A stretch of DNA of 64,000 nt, from contig NZ_JODM01000005.1 of NCBI RefSeq assembly GCF_000717995.1, positions 1 to 64,000 on the forward strand, written 5' to 3'. Positions 8,226 to 17,295 of this stretch are shown piece after piece; position 1 is the first letter of the stretch, and each line of letters opens with the position of its first letter. A model generated the notes under the pieces. The model saw nothing but the letters and a program-made list of their open reading frames with translations, searched no databases and had not been told where the DNA came from. This DNA comes from Streptomyces violaceorubidus (GTDB taxonomy: Bacteria; Actinomycetota; Actinomycetes; Streptomycetales; Streptomycetaceae). The position numbers were made by a program, and so were the translations under genes.

Positions 8226-10799
8226 ATGGGGGCTATTCCGACGCAGCGGGAGACCGTCTCCCGTGCCGGCGCGGCGCCGGCGCACGCCGTTGAGGCATCC
8301 GGCGAGGGCTTCGAGGAGTGCGCGCGGGAGCGCGTGACCCTGCTCGGGAGCTCCCTCGCGCCGGGCGCCGCCCGCGCGATGGTGCGGGCCGCGCTGGCCG
8401 ACTGGTCCGCGCTCGGTCTGCGCGGCACGGACCGGCTGACCGAGCACCGTGCCGCCGATGCCCTGGTCGTCGTCAGCGAGCTGGTCACCAACGCCGTGGT
8501 GCACGCCGGCACCGACGTCGAGGTGAGCCTGCGGATGGAGCACACGGGCACCCTCGTCGTCGAGGCCACGGACCGGCACCCGTCCCGTGCGCCGAGGAGC
8601 ACCGACCCCGAGATGCCGCACGATCCCGCCGAGTACGGGCGCGGCCTGCGACTGGTCGCCGCGCTGGCGGAGGCCTGGGGCATCACGTACCGCCCGGGCA
8701 CCAAGACGGTGTGGGCGCGGTTGCCCGCCGCGGGCACCGACCCCGCCGGACAGACCGAGGCGTACGCCGGAGCGTGCGGGGCGCGGCACGCCGAGCCGCC
8801 GGGCACATGGCGGCCGGGGGAGGGGGCAGGCACCGCGCACGGCGAGACCGCCGGTGCCGGTCGGGACGCCGGGGGCGGCGAGCCCGGCGAGTCCGACGAG
8901 TCCGACGAGCCTGGCGAGGACACGCAGGTCGGCCGGGTCGGCCACGTGGCCCAGGGTGACGCCGGAGGCCAAGGCGGCCCCCGGGGTGCCCGGCGCGGGC
9001 GTGGCGGTGGCCGAGGTGGGCGTGGCGGTGGCCGAGGTGGCGGCCGGGACGGCCGGGGCACCCAGGCCGGCCGCCGGGACGGCTCGGGGACCGCGGACGG
9101 ACCGGCAGAGCCGGACGTGCCGGTCGGGCCGGACGTGCCGGTCGGGCCGGACGTGGGCCGCCCCCGGAGGGCGGACGGCCCCGTGTCGGGCCCTGACCGT
9201 CGGTCGGGCGGCGGCCCCCGCCGTGCAGCCGAGCGGGACGGGGACCAGCAGGCGGGCCAGGACGCGGACACGGACGCGCACACGGCGATGGACGCGCACA
9301 CGGCGATGGATACGGACACGGACGCGGCCCGTGACCCGGGGGAGTGCCCCGGCCGTCGGTCGGACCCCCCGCGGTGGCCCGGCCCGTGGGGCGGCACGGC
9401 GGGGACCCCCCGGCGCGGTGTCCGAGACCGCGAGTGGCTGGGACGCGGCGCGCTGTCCTTCCTCGCCGAGGCCTCCGACCTTCTGGCCGGGCAGCTCGAC
9501 GAGGACCTGGTCGCCTCCCTCACCGGTCAGCTGATCGTGCCCCGGCTCGCCGACTGGTGCGGGGTGTGGCTGGAGGACGAGTCCCTGGGCCGGGGCGCCT
9601 GGAGCGACGACACCGGAGCGGCCGTGGGCGCCCGGCTGGCCCGCGTGTGGCACGCGGGCGAAGGGCACCTGGACGAGTTGCGCGCCGCTCTCGAGAAGGA
9701 CCCGCCCCGCCCGCGCGACCCGTGGCGCTCCGGTCCCGTCGGCCACCCCTGGCCCGGCGAGGCGCTCGGCACGCACGGCACCGCGCTCGCGTACCGCCTG
9801 GTCGCCGGCGGCAGGCCGCTGGGCACCCTGGTCATCGGCCGGGCCGACGGTCCAGGTTCGCCCGACTCGCCCGACTCGCCCGGCTCTCCCGGCTCTCCCG
9901 GCTCTCCCGGCTCTCCCGGTTTCCCCGACGAGATCACCGGTCTGGTCGAGGATCTCAGCCGCCGGGTGGCGCTCGCCATCGGCGCCGCCCGCCAGTACGC
10001 CCGGCAGGCCACCATCAGCGCCGTCCTCCAGCGCGGCCTGCTGCCCGGCGCCGTCGCGGAGATCCCCGGTGTGCGCAGCGCCCTCGTCTACGAACCGCGC
10101 GACAAGGGCGGCCCCAGCGGCGACTTCTACGACCTCTTCCCGGCCGGTGACGGCCGCTGGTGCTTCGCCGTGGGCGACGTGCAGGGCAAGGGCCCCGAGG
10201 CCGCCGTGGTGATCGGGCTCGCCCGGCCCTGGCTGCGTCTGCTGGCCCGCGAGCAGTACGGCGTCCCCGACGTGCTCGACCGCCTCAACCAGCTCCTCCT
10301 CGACGACGCCACCGAGGCCGCCGACGCCGCCGCCCGCGCACTGGTCGCCGCGGGCGGCCCACCGGTTGCCCCGGGCGACGGACCGCAGACCCGGTTCCTC
10401 TCCCTCCTCTACGGCGAGCTGGTCCCCTTCGACGGCGGCGTCCGCTGCACCCTCGCGTCCGCCGGACACCCGCTGCCGCTGCTCCTCGGGCCCGACGGCA
10501 CGGTGTCCGCCGTCGCGTGTCCGCAGACCCTGCTGGGTGTCGTCGAGGACGCGACGTACGCCAGCGAGACCTTCGTGCTGCGGTCCGGCGACACCCTGCT
10601 GTGCGTCACGGACGGGATCACGGAGCGGCGCAGCGGCTCCCGCCAGTTCGACGACGGCGACGGGCTGGCCGCGGCGCTGGCCGGGTGTACGGGCCTGGAG
10701 GCCGAGTTGGTCGCCGAGCGCATCCGGCGGCTGGTGCACGAGTTCGGGCCCCGGCCACCGGAGGACGACCTGGCGCTGCTGGTGCTCCAGGCGGAGTGA
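8226..10799 (+). CDS. HATPase - GAF-like - SpoIIE phosphatase signalling protein with long low-complexity linker
   Basis: An 857-residue protein. Residues about 50-170 are an RsbW-type anti-sigma-factor kinase domain (VVSELVTNAVVHAG N box and YGRGLRL G box). Residues about 180-395 are Gly/Pro/Asp/Arg-rich low complexity made of short tandem repeats. Residues about 400-590 are a sensor-like region with a GSPGSPGSPG collagen-like insert at about 550-566. Residues about 600-857 are a SpoIIE/PP2C phosphatase (GDFYDLFP, VGDVQGKG, CVTDGITE, EDDLALLVL) with the metal-binding Asp residues in place. Such proteins switch anti-sigma-factor antagonists. Start ATG 8226 follows GGGGAGA. No cognate STAS or sigma gene lies nearby, so its target is unknown. 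Confidence 0.9.
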   Translation: MGAIPTQRETVSRAGAAPAHAVEASGEGFEECARERVTLLGSSLAPGAARAMVRAALADWSALGLRGTDRLTEHRAADALVVVSELVTNAVVHAGTDVEVSLRMEHTGTLVVEATDRHPSRAPRSTDPEMPHDPAEYGRGLRLVAALAEAWGITYRPGTKTVWARLPAAGTDPAGQTEAYAGACGARHAEPPGTWRPGEGAGTAHGETAGAGRDAGGGEPGESDESDEPGEDTQVGRVGHVAQGDAGGQGGPRGARRGRGGGRGGRGGGRGGGRDGRGTQAGRRDGSGTADGPAEPDVPVGPDVPVGPDVGRPRRADGPVSGPDRRSGGGPRRAAERDGDQQAGQDADTDAHTAMDAHTAMDTDTDAARDPGECPGRRSDPPRWPGPWGGTAGTPRRGVRDREWLGRGALSFLAEASDLLAGQLDEDLVASLTGQLIVPRLADWCGVWLEDESLGRGAWSDDTGAAVGARLARVWHAGEGHLDELRAALEKDPPRPRDPWRSGPVGHPWPGEALGTHGTALAYRLVAGGRPLGTLVIGRADGPGSPDSPDSPGSPGSPGSPGSPGFPDEITGLVEDLSRRVALAIGAARQYARQATISAVLQRGLLPGAVAEIPGVRSALVYEPRDKGGPSGDFYDLFPAGDGRWCFAVGDVQGKGPEAAVVIGLARPWLRLLAREQYGVPDVLDRLNQLLLDDATEAADAAARALVAAGGPPVAPGDGPQTRFLSLLYGELVPFDGGVRCTLASAGHPLPLLLGPDGTVSAVACPQTLLGVVEDATYASETFVLRSGDTLLCVTDGITERRSGSRQFDDGDGLAAALAGCTGLEAELVAERIRRLVHEFGPRPPEDDLALLVLQAE

Positions 10800-10844
10800 A
10801 CCGGGCGGGCGGGGGATCCGGCCGGGTGCGGGACAATGGAACGC

Positions 10845-12077
10845 ATGCCCTCCGCACTCCCCGACGGCGAGCCCGTCCCCGCCGACGGCGCCCTGCCCGC
10901 GTCCGCGCTCGCCGGGGCCGCCGACCGCCCCCTCGGTTTCTACCTGCACGTTCCGTACTGCGCGACCCGCTGCGGCTACTGCGACTTCAACACCTACACC
11001 GCGACCGAGCTGCGCGGCACCGGCGGCGTCCTCGCCTCCCGGGACAACTACGCCGACACGCTCGTCGACGAGGTGCGACTGGCCCGCAAGGTGCTCGGCG
11101 ACGACCCCCGCGAGGTCCGCACGGTCTTCGTCGGCGGCGGTACCCCCACCCTGCTGGCCGCCGATGACCTGGTGCGGATGCTGCGCGCCGTCCGCGAGGA
11201 GTTCGGCCTGGCGCCGGACGCGGAGATCACGACGGAGGCCAACCCCGAGTCGGTCGACCCGGCCTACCTCGCGGCGCTCCGCGAGGGCGGCTTCAACCGG
11301 ATCTCCTTCGGCATGCAGAGCGCGAAGCAGCACGTCCTGAGGATCCTGGACCGCACCCACACCCCGGGTCGCCCCGAGGCCTGTGTCGCCGAGGCCCGCG
11401 CGGCCGGCTTCGACCACGTCAACCTCGACCTGATCTACGGCACCCCCGGCGAGTCCGACGACGACTGGCGGGCCTCCCTGGACGCCGCGCTCGGCGCCGG
11501 ACCCGACCACGTCTCGGCGTACGCCCTGATCGTCGAGGAGGGCACCCGGCTGGCCTGGCGCATCCGGCGCGGCGAGGTCCCGATGACCGACGACGACGTG
11601 CACGCCGACCGGTACCTGATCGCCGAGGAGACCCTGTCGGCGGCGGGCTACGACTGGTACGAGGTGTCGAACTGGGCCACCTCCGACGCGGGGCGCTGCC
11701 TGCACAACGAGCTGTACTGGCGGGGCGCCGACTGGTGGGGCGCGGGACCAGGCGCGCACTCCCACGTGGGGGGCGTGCGGTGGTGGAACGTGAAGCATCC
11801 GGGGGCGTACGCGGCGGCACTGGCGGCGGGGAAGTCCCCGGGGGCCGGGCGCGAGATCCTGAGGGACGAGGACCGGCGGGTCGAACGCATCCTGCTGGAG
11901 CTGCGCCTGCGGGAGGGCGTTCCGCTGTCGCTGCTGCGGGAGGCGGGGCTCGCGGCATCGCGGCGGGCGCTGACCGAGGGACTGCTGGAGGAGGGGCCCT
12001 ACGGGGAGGGGCGGGCCGTGCTCACGCTGCGCGGGCGGCTGCTGGCGGACGCGGTGGTGCGGGACCTGGTGGACTGA
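10845..12077 (+). CDS. hemW: Radical SAM coproporphyrinogen III oxidase-like protein HemW
   Basis: The 410-residue product carries the radical-SAM cysteines as CATRCGYCDF near residues 38-46. The fourth position after the cluster is Phe, not the extra Cys of true HemN; this marks HemW, a heme chaperone rather than coproporphyrinogen dehydrogenase. The GGGTPT and NPES segments and a C-terminal HemN_C domain follow. It begins 45 bases after the SpoIIE gene, so read-through is possible. ATG 10836 three codons upstream is an alternative start. It is convergent with the DUF3097 gene, its frequent neighbour in actinobacteria. Confidence 0.93.
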   Translation: MPSALPDGEPVPADGALPASALAGAADRPLGFYLHVPYCATRCGYCDFNTYTATELRGTGGVLASRDNYADTLVDEVRLARKVLGDDPREVRTVFVGGGTPTLLAADDLVRMLRAVREEFGLAPDAEITTEANPESVDPAYLAALREGGFNRISFGMQSAKQHVLRILDRTHTPGRPEACVAEARAAGFDHVNLDLIYGTPGESDDDWRASLDAALGAGPDHVSAYALIVEEGTRLAWRIRRGEVPMTDDDVHADRYLIAEETLSAAGYDWYEVSNWATSDAGRCLHNELYWRGADWWGAGPGAHSHVGGVRWWNVKHPGAYAAALAAGKSPGAGREILRDEDRRVERILLELRLREGVPLSLLREAGLAASRRALTEGLLEEGPYGEGRAVLTLRGRLLADAVVRDLVD

Positions 12078-12118
12078 CGGCAGGTTTCCTCGCCCCCGCC
12101 GCCCCTTCCCGTCCCGAC

Positions 12119-12170
12119 CCCGGGGGCGCTGCCCCCGGACCCCTGCTCCTCAAACGCCGGAGGGGCTGGA
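12119..12170. repeat. Streptomyces-type intergenic repeat / bidirectional terminator
   Basis: CCGGGGGC at 12120-12127 pairs with GCCCCCGG at 12131-12138 in a tight three-base-loop hairpin. It is followed by ccctgctcctcaaacgccgg and aggggctg. This hairpin plus caaacgccgg-agggg tail is a motif I recognise as recurring between genes in Streptomyces genomes. Here it lies between convergent hemW and the DUF3097 gene, where it probably terminates both. Confidence 0.7.
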
Positions 12171-12192
12171 TTTCACTGGCTGGGTGAGCACG

Positions 12193-13002
12193 TCACGCCG
12201 TCACGAAGTCGATCAGTTCCTCCACCCGTCCCAGCAGCTCCGGCTCCAGGTCCTTGTAGGACCCCACCCGGGCGAGGATCGCCTGCCACACCGCGCCCGT
12301 GTTCTCCGGCGGCCACCCCAGCGCCCGGCACACCCCCGTCTTCCAGTCCTGGCCGTGCGGGACCCGGGGCCAGGCGTCGATGCCGACCGACGACGGCTTC
12401 ACGGCTTCCCAGATGTCGATGTACGGGTGCCCCACGACCAGCGCGTGCTCGCTCGTCACCGCCTCCGCGATCCGCCACTCCTTCGAACCCGGCACCAGGT
12501 GGTCCACCAGGACGCCCAGCCGTGCGTCCGGGCCCGGGGCGAAGTCGGCGACGATCGACGGCAGGTCGTCCACGCCGCCCAGGTACTCCACGACCACGCC
12601 CTCGATGCGCAGGTCGTCGCCCCAGACCTTCTCGACCAGTTCGGCGTCGTGCCGCCCCTCGACGTAGATGCGCCCGGCGCGCGCCACCCGTGCGCGGGCG
12701 CCGGGGACGGCGACCGAACCGGAGGCCGTGCGGGAGGGGGCGGACCGCGCCGGACCGGGGGAGGACGGGCGGACCAGGGTCACCACCCGCCCCTCGAGGA
12801 GGAAGCCGCGCGGTTCCAACGGGAACACCCGGTGCTTGCCGAAGCGGTCCTCCAGGGTCACCGTGCCCGCCTCGCAGCCGATGACGGCGCCGCAGAAACC
12901 GGTGCCGGGCTCCTCGACCACCAGGCCGGGCTCGGCCGGTACCTCGGGAACGGGCTGCGGTTTCTTCCACGGAGGGGTCAGGTCGGCGGAGTACTGGCGC
13001 AT
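12193..13002 (-). CDS. DUF3097 family protein
   Basis: A 269-residue protein matching the actinobacterial DUF3097 family: it opens MRQYSADLTPPWKKPQPV and continues with an SH3-like GAVIGCEAGTVTLEDRFG strand pair and a RIYVEGRHDAELVEKVWGDD segment. The last part resembles a TOPRIM-type EG...D core, which suggests nucleic-acid binding, but no activity is established. It stands in its usual place next to hemW on the opposite strand. The start has no strong ribosome site. Confidence 0.85.
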   Translation of the reverse strand: MRQYSADLTPPWKKPQPVPEVPAEPGLVVEEPGTGFCGAVIGCEAGTVTLEDRFGKHRVFPLEPRGFLLEGRVVTLVRPSSPGPARSAPSRTASGSVAVPGARARVARAGRIYVEGRHDAELVEKVWGDDLRIEGVVVEYLGGVDDLPSIVADFAPGPDARLGVLVDHLVPGSKEWRIAEAVTSEHALVVGHPYIDIWEAVKPSSVGIDAWPRVPHGQDWKTGVCRALGWPPENTGAVWQAILARVGSYKDLEPELLGRVEELIDFVTA

Positions 13003-13036
13003 TCTGATGACGATACGAGGAGCGGGCGCGCCGTGA

Positions 13037-13771
13037 TCAGCGCGACACGCCGAACCGGGCGGCCAGCGCGTCGCGTTGGGCCCGGACGAACGCCGCGTCC
13101 ACGGCCGCTCCGTGACCGGGGACGTACAGCGCGTCGTCGCCGCCCAGGCGCAGCAGCCGGTCCAGGGCGGCCGGCCAGCACGCCGGTACGGCGTCGGGGC
13201 CCGCCTGCGGCTCGCCGGACTGCTCGACCAGGTCGCCGCAGAACAGGACGTCGGGGGAGCCCGGCACCAGCACCGCCAGGTCGTGTCCGGTGTGCCCCGG
13301 GCCCACGTCGGCCAGCAGGACCCGCCGCCCGCCGCCCAGTCCGAGCCAACGCTCGCCCCGGACCTCGTGCCGGACGGCCACGAGCGCCTCGGCCGCCTCC
13401 CGCGCCGCCCGCGCGTCCAGGCCCTCCGCCACCGCGTCCGCGCGCAGCGCCTCCCGTCCCTGTCCGCCCGGCGCGAACAGCGCGTCCGTGCCCACCGCGC
13501 CGTACACCTCCGCGTCCGGGAAGGCCGCGGCGCCGAAGACGTGGTCGAAGTGCGGGTGGGTGAGCGCGAGATGCGTCACACGGCGGCCGGTGAGGCGCCG
13601 CGCCGCCTCGCGCAACCGGGCGCCCTCCGCCAGGCTCGACCCCGTGTCCACCGTCAGTGCCGCGTCCGCGCCGAGCACCAGCCCCGCCGTGCAGTCCCAC
13701 CCCGGCAGCCGGCAGCGCCCCACTCCGTCCGCCAGCCGCTCCCAGCCCAGCTCTTCCCAAGTCACCGTCAC
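13037..13771 (-). CDS. MBL-fold metallo-hydrolase
   Basis: The product has the metallo-beta-lactamase signature THPHFDH (HxHxDH), a downstream Gly-His GPGHTGHDLAV segment, FCGDLVEQSG with the bridging Asp, and PGHG near the C-terminus. It is therefore a competent binuclear-metal hydrolase; the substrate is unknown. I chose the GTG at 13771 (MTVTWEELGWERL), giving 244 residues. The frame is open to 13852, but a start there would overlap the CIRCE element and hrcA promoter on the other strand. It lies 34 bases upstream of the DUF3097 gene on the same strand. Confidence 0.85.
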   Translation of the reverse strand: MTVTWEELGWERLADGVGRCRLPGWDCTAGLVLGADAALTVDTGSSLAEGARLREAARRLTGRRVTHLALTHPHFDHVFGAAAFPDAEVYGAVGTDALFAPGGQGREALRADAVAEGLDARAAREAAEALVAVRHEVRGERWLGLGGGRRVLLADVGPGHTGHDLAVLVPGSPDVLFCGDLVEQSGEPQAGPDAVPACWPAALDRLLRLGGDDALYVPGHGAAVDAAFVRAQRDALAARFGVSR

Positions 13772-13801
13772 GGCGACGACGCTAACGGCTTGGTCCCGGC
13801 C

Positions 13802-13832
13802 TTGCCGGGGGCGTACCCCACGGCCGTACACT
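13802..13832 (+). promoter_or_regulatory. Putative hrcA promoter
   Basis: TTGCCG (13802-13807) and TACACT (13827-13832) with a 19-base spacer place transcription start about 13839, immediately before the CIRCE operator. Inferred from sequence and position. Confidence 0.5.
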
Positions 13833-13845
13833 GGGCCGGGGAAGT

Positions 13846-13872
13846 CTGGCACTCGCGAGCCATGAGTGCCAG
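13846..13872. promoter_or_regulatory. CIRCE operator (HrcA binding site)
   Basis: CTGGCACTC at 13846-13854 and GAGTGCCAG at 13864-13872 are perfect 9-base inverted arms separated by exactly nine bases, the CIRCE geometry. HrcA binds CIRCE and represses heat-shock genes. Its place between the promoter and hrcA indicates autoregulation of the hrcA-dnaJ operon. Confidence 0.95.
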
Positions 13873-13920
13873 GACAGACAGGCCGGAAACGGGCGGACGG
13901 ACAGCTGGAGGTGCGCGCCG

Positions 13921-14937
13921 ATGCTCAGTGAACGCAGGCTGAAGGTGCTGCGCGCCATCGTCCAGGACTACGTCGGCACCGAGGAACCGGTCGGTTCCAA
14001 GGCCCTCACCGAGCGGCACAACCTCGGCGTCTCCCCGGCCACCGTGCGCAACGACATGGCGGCCCTGGAGGACGAGGGGTTCATCGCCCAGCCGCACACC
14101 AGCGCGGGGCGCATCCCGACCGACAAGGGCTACCGGCTCTTCGTCGACAAGCTGGCCGGCGTCAAGCCGATGACCGCGCCCGAGCGGCGTGCCATCCAGA
14201 ACTTCCTGGAGGGCGCCGTCGACCTCGACGACGTGGTGGCCCGCACGGTGCGGCTGCTCGCGCAGCTCACCCGGCAGGTCGCCGTGGTGCAGTACCCGTC
14301 GCTGACCCGCTCGACCGTGCGGCACGTGGAGCTGCTCTCGCTCGCTCCCGCGCGCCTGATGCTGGTGCTGATCACGGACACCGGCCGGGTCGAGCAGCGG
14401 ATGGTCGACTGTCCGGCGCCGTTCGGCGAGGCGTCGCTGGCCGATCTGCGGGCGCGGCTCAACAGCCGGGTCGCGGGGCGCCGTTTCACGGATGTGCCGT
14501 CTCTGGTGGAAGATCTGGCGGAGGCCTTCGAGGCCGAGGATCGCGGTACGGTCTCCACCGTGCTCTCCACCCTCCTGGAGACGCTGGTCGAGGAGAACGA
14601 GGAGCGGCTGATGATCGGCGGCACCGCCAATCTGACCCGCTTCGGGCACGACTTCCCCTTGGTGATCCGGCCGGTGCTGGAGGCACTGGAGGAGCAGGTC
14701 GTGCTCCTCAAGCTGCTCGGCGAGGCGAAGGATCCGGGCGTGACCGTACGGATCGGTCATGAGAACGCCCACGAGGGACTCAACTCAACGTCCGTCGTGT
14801 CGGTCGGCTACGGTTCGGGCGGCGAGGCGGTTGCCAAGCTCGGCGTGGTCGGACCGACCCGCATGGACTACCCGGGAACGATGGGAGCGGTACGCGCAGT
14901 GGCACGGTACGTCGGACAGATCCTGGCGGAGTCGTAG
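13921..14937 (+). CDS. hrcA: Heat-inducible transcription repressor HrcA
   Basis: A 338-residue protein with an N-terminal winged helix ([18 protein letters not shown], then EPVGSKAL and [13 protein letters not shown]) and the HrcA core domain. The IGHENAHE segment near the C-terminus is typical of the family. It represses chaperone genes by binding CIRCE, and its folding depends on GroEL. ATG 13921 follows GGAGGT at good spacing. A CIRCE site 49 bases upstream shows autoregulation, and dnaJ starts immediately after its stop codon. Confidence 0.98.
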   Translation: MLSERRLKVLRAIVQDYVGTEEPVGSKALTERHNLGVSPATVRNDMAALEDEGFIAQPHTSAGRIPTDKGYRLFVDKLAGVKPMTAPERRAIQNFLEGAVDLDDVVARTVRLLAQLTRQVAVVQYPSLTRSTVRHVELLSLAPARLMLVLITDTGRVEQRMVDCPAPFGEASLADLRARLNSRVAGRRFTDVPSLVEDLAEAFEAEDRGTVSTVLSTLLETLVEENEERLMIGGTANLTRFGHDFPLVIRPVLEALEEQVVLLKLLGEAKDPGVTVRIGHENAHEGLNSTSVVSVGYGSGGEAVAKLGVVGPTRMDYPGTMGAVRAVARYVGQILAES

Positions 14938-16074
14938 GTGGCCACGGACTACTACGCCGTACTCGGCGTGCGCCGCGACGCTTCCCAGGACGAGATCAAG
15001 AAGGCGTTCCGGAGGCTCGCCCGCGAGCTCCACCCGGACGTCAACCCCGATCCGAAGACCCAGGAGCGGTTCAAGGAGATCAACGCCGCCTACGAGGTGC
15101 TGTCGGACCCGCAGAAGAAGCAGGTCTACGACCTTGGCGGCGACCCCCTCTCGCAGGCCGCCGGCGGTGGCGCGGGCGGCTTCGGCGCGGGGGGCTTCGG
15201 GAACTTCTCGGACATCATGGACGCGTTCTTCGGCACGGCGTCGCAGCGCGGGCCGCGCTCGCGCACCCGCCGCGGCCAGGACGCGATGATCCGCATCGAG
15301 GTCGAGCTGGACGAGGCCGCGTTCGGCACGACCAAGGACATCCAGGTCGACACCGCGGTCGTCTGCAACACCTGCAACGGCGAGGGCGCGGCGCCGGGCA
15401 CCAGTGCCCAGACGTGCGACATGTGCCGAGGCCGCGGCGAGGTCTCGCAGGTCACCCGGTCCTTCCTGGGCCAGGTCATGACCTCGCGTCCCTGCCCGCA
15501 GTGCCAGGGCTTCGGCACCGTGGTCCCGACCCCGTGCCCCGAGTGCGCGGGCGACGGCCGGGTCCGCTCCCGGCGCACCCTGACGGTGAAGATCCCGGCC
15601 GGTGTCGACAACGGCACCCGGATCCAGCTCGCGGGCGAGGGCGAGGTCGGCCCCGGCGGCGGCCCCGCCGGCGACCTGTACGTCGAGATCCACGAGCTGC
15701 CCCACTCGACCTTCCAGCGCCGCGGCGACGACCTGCACTGCACGGTCACCATCCCGATGACGGCGGCGGCCCTCGGCACCAAGGTGCCGCTGGAGACCCT
15801 CGACGGCATGGAGGAGGTCGACATCCGCCCGGGCACCCAGTCCGGCCAGTCGATCCCCAAGCACGGCCGCGGCGTGACCCACCTGCGCGGCGGCGGCCGC
15901 GGCGACCTCATCGTCCACGTCGAGGTCACCACCCCGGGCAAGCTCGACCCCGAGCAGGAGCGCCTCCTGCGCGAGCTGGCCAAGCTCCGCGGCGAGGAAC
16001 GCCCGCAGGGGCAGTTCCAGCCGGGGCAGCAGGGGTTGTTCTCGCGGTTGAAGGACGCGTTCAACGGGCGTTGA
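14938..16074 (+). CDS. dnaJ: Chaperone DnaJ (second actinobacterial copy type)
   Basis: A 378-residue type I Hsp40: J domain with HPD (LHPDVNPDPK), a Gly/Phe-rich segment at about 65-85, four CxxCxGxG zinc repeats (CNTCNGEG, CDMCRGRG, CPQCQGFG, CPECAGDG) and a C-terminal substrate-binding beta domain. It stimulates DnaK ATPase and delivers unfolded clients. The GTG start abuts the hrcA TAG with no gap, so the two are translationally coupled and CIRCE-controlled. Streptomyces carry another dnaJ with dnaK; this hrcA-linked one is usually called DnaJ2. Confidence 0.97.
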   Translation: MATDYYAVLGVRRDASQDEIKKAFRRLARELHPDVNPDPKTQERFKEINAAYEVLSDPQKKQVYDLGGDPLSQAAGGGAGGFGAGGFGNFSDIMDAFFGTASQRGPRSRTRRGQDAMIRIEVELDEAAFGTTKDIQVDTAVVCNTCNGEGAAPGTSAQTCDMCRGRGEVSQVTRSFLGQVMTSRPCPQCQGFGTVVPTPCPECAGDGRVRSRRTLTVKIPAGVDNGTRIQLAGEGEVGPGGGPAGDLYVEIHELPHSTFQRRGDDLHCTVTIPMTAAALGTKVPLETLDGMEEVDIRPGTQSGQSIPKHGRGVTHLRGGGRGDLIVHVEVTTPGKLDPEQERLLRELAKLRGEERPQGQFQPGQQGLFSRLKDAFNGR

Positions 16075-16160
16075 CGTAGGGCTCGGTGGCGGGTGTCGAC
16101 GTCAGGTTCCGGGCGGGGTGAACGCCCCCTCGGGGATGCGGATGCTCCTGGCGTATGCCA

Positions 16161-16186
16161 ACACAAGCCCGGATTCGGACTTGTGT
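16161..16186. promoter_or_regulatory. Inverted repeat ACACAAG-N12-CTTGTGT upstream of the nitronate monooxygenase gene
   Basis: Seven-base perfect arms at 16161-16167 and 16180-16186, 24 bases before the start of the next gene and directly preceding GGAGGA. It could be an operator or an mRNA hairpin near the ribosome site. No regulator is adjacent. Confidence 0.4.
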
Positions 16187-16209
16187 GGAGGACGTGACAA
16201 CATGCCGTC

Positions 16210-17295
16210 ATGTCCTCCGCACTGACCGATCTCTTCCCCTACCCGATCGTGCAGGCGCCCATGGCGGGCGGCGTCTCCGTGCCCGGGCTCGCGGCCGCGG
16301 TCTCCGAGGCGGGCGGGCTGGGCTTCCTGGCCGCCGGGTACAAGACCGCGGACGGCATGTACCAGGAGATCAAGCATCTGCGGGGACTGACGAACAGGCC
16401 CTTCGGCGTCAACCTCTTCCTCCCCCAGCCGGAGACGGCCGACCCCGCCGCCGTCGACGTCTACGCCCACCAGCTGGCCGGCGAGGCCGCCTGGTACGAG
16501 ACGGAGCTGGGCGACCCCGACTGCGGCCGGGACGACGGCTACGACACCAAGCTCGCCGTCCTGCTGGACAACCCCGTACCGGTGGTGTCCTTCCACTTCG
16601 GCGTCCCGAGCCGCGAGGTCGTCGACTCCCTGCACCGCGTGGGCACCTTCGCCCTGGTCGGCGCGACCACCGCGGACGAGGCCCGGGCCGTCGAGCAGTC
16701 CGGCGCCGACGCGGTGATCGCCCAGGGCGTCGAGGCCGGCGGCCACCAGGGCACCCACCGGGACAACCCGGAGACCGGCGGCACCGGCACCGGCCTGCTC
16801 TCGCTGGTCGCCCAGGTCCGGGAGGCGGTGAGCCTGCCTATCGTCGCCGCCGGCGGCATCATGCGCGGCAGCCAGATCGCCGCGGTCCTGGCGGCCGGCG
16901 CGAGCGCGGCCCAGCTGGGCACCGCCTTCCTCGCCACCCCGGAGTCCGGCGCGCACGACCTGCACAAGCAGGCGCTGACCAACCCGCTGTTCGTCCGCAC
17001 CGAACTCACCCGCGCCTTCTCCGGCCGCCCCGCCCGCGCCCTGGTCAACCGCTTCCTGCGCGAACACGGCCCCTACGCCCCCGCCGCCTACCCCGAGGTG
17101 CACCACCTCACCGCGCCGGTGCGCGGGGCGGCGGCGAGGGCGGGCGACGCGCAGGGCATGGCCCTGTGGGCGGGACAGGGCCACCGGATGGCCCGGGACC
17201 TGCCCGCCGGGCAGCTGGTGGAGGTGCTGGCGGCCGAACTCGCCGCCGCCGGGACAGCGTTGTCGGGCTACACGGCGGGAGGTACGGGCCGATGA
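16210..17295 (+). CDS. Nitronate monooxygenase (2-nitropropane dioxygenase type)
   Basis: A 361-residue FMN-dependent TIM-barrel enzyme. It has the family opening YPIVQAPMAGG, the AQGVEAGGHQG segment that holds the catalytic His and FMN phosphate loop, AAGGIMRG, and AAQLGTAFLATPES. Such enzymes oxidise alkyl nitronates such as propionate 3-nitronate to aldehydes plus nitrite or nitrate and detoxify them. ATG 16210 is the family start; the GGAGGA site is rather far upstream (about 19 bases), while an out-of-frame ATG lies at 16202. The stop overlaps the rsmE start. Confidence 0.92.
   Translation: MSSALTDLFPYPIVQAPMAGGVSVPGLAAAVSEAGGLGFLAAGYKTADGMYQEIKHLRGLTNRPFGVNLFLPQPETADPAAVDVYAHQLAGEAAWYETELGDPDCGRDDGYDTKLAVLLDNPVPVVSFHFGVPSREVVDSLHRVGTFALVGATTADEARAVEQSGADAVIAQGVEAGGHQGTHRDNPETGGTGTGLLSLVAQVREAVSLPIVAAGGIMRGSQIAAVLAAGASAAQLGTAFLATPESGAHDLHKQALTNPLFVRTELTRAFSGRPARALVNRFLREHGPYAPAAYPEVHHLTAPVRGAAARAGDAQGMALWAGQGHRMARDLPAGQLVEVLAAELAAAGTALSGYTAGGTGR

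Noticed and set aside
8871..9330. Possible CRISPR-like or tandem array inside the SpoIIE gene
   Set aside because: Repeats are contiguous, short, in frame and without unique spacers; it is a coding low-complexity linker.
8151..11798. A minus-strand open frame of about 1215 codons opposite the SpoIIE and hemW genes
   Set aside because: Antisense shadow with low-complexity translation; the plus-strand genes carry all recognisable motifs.
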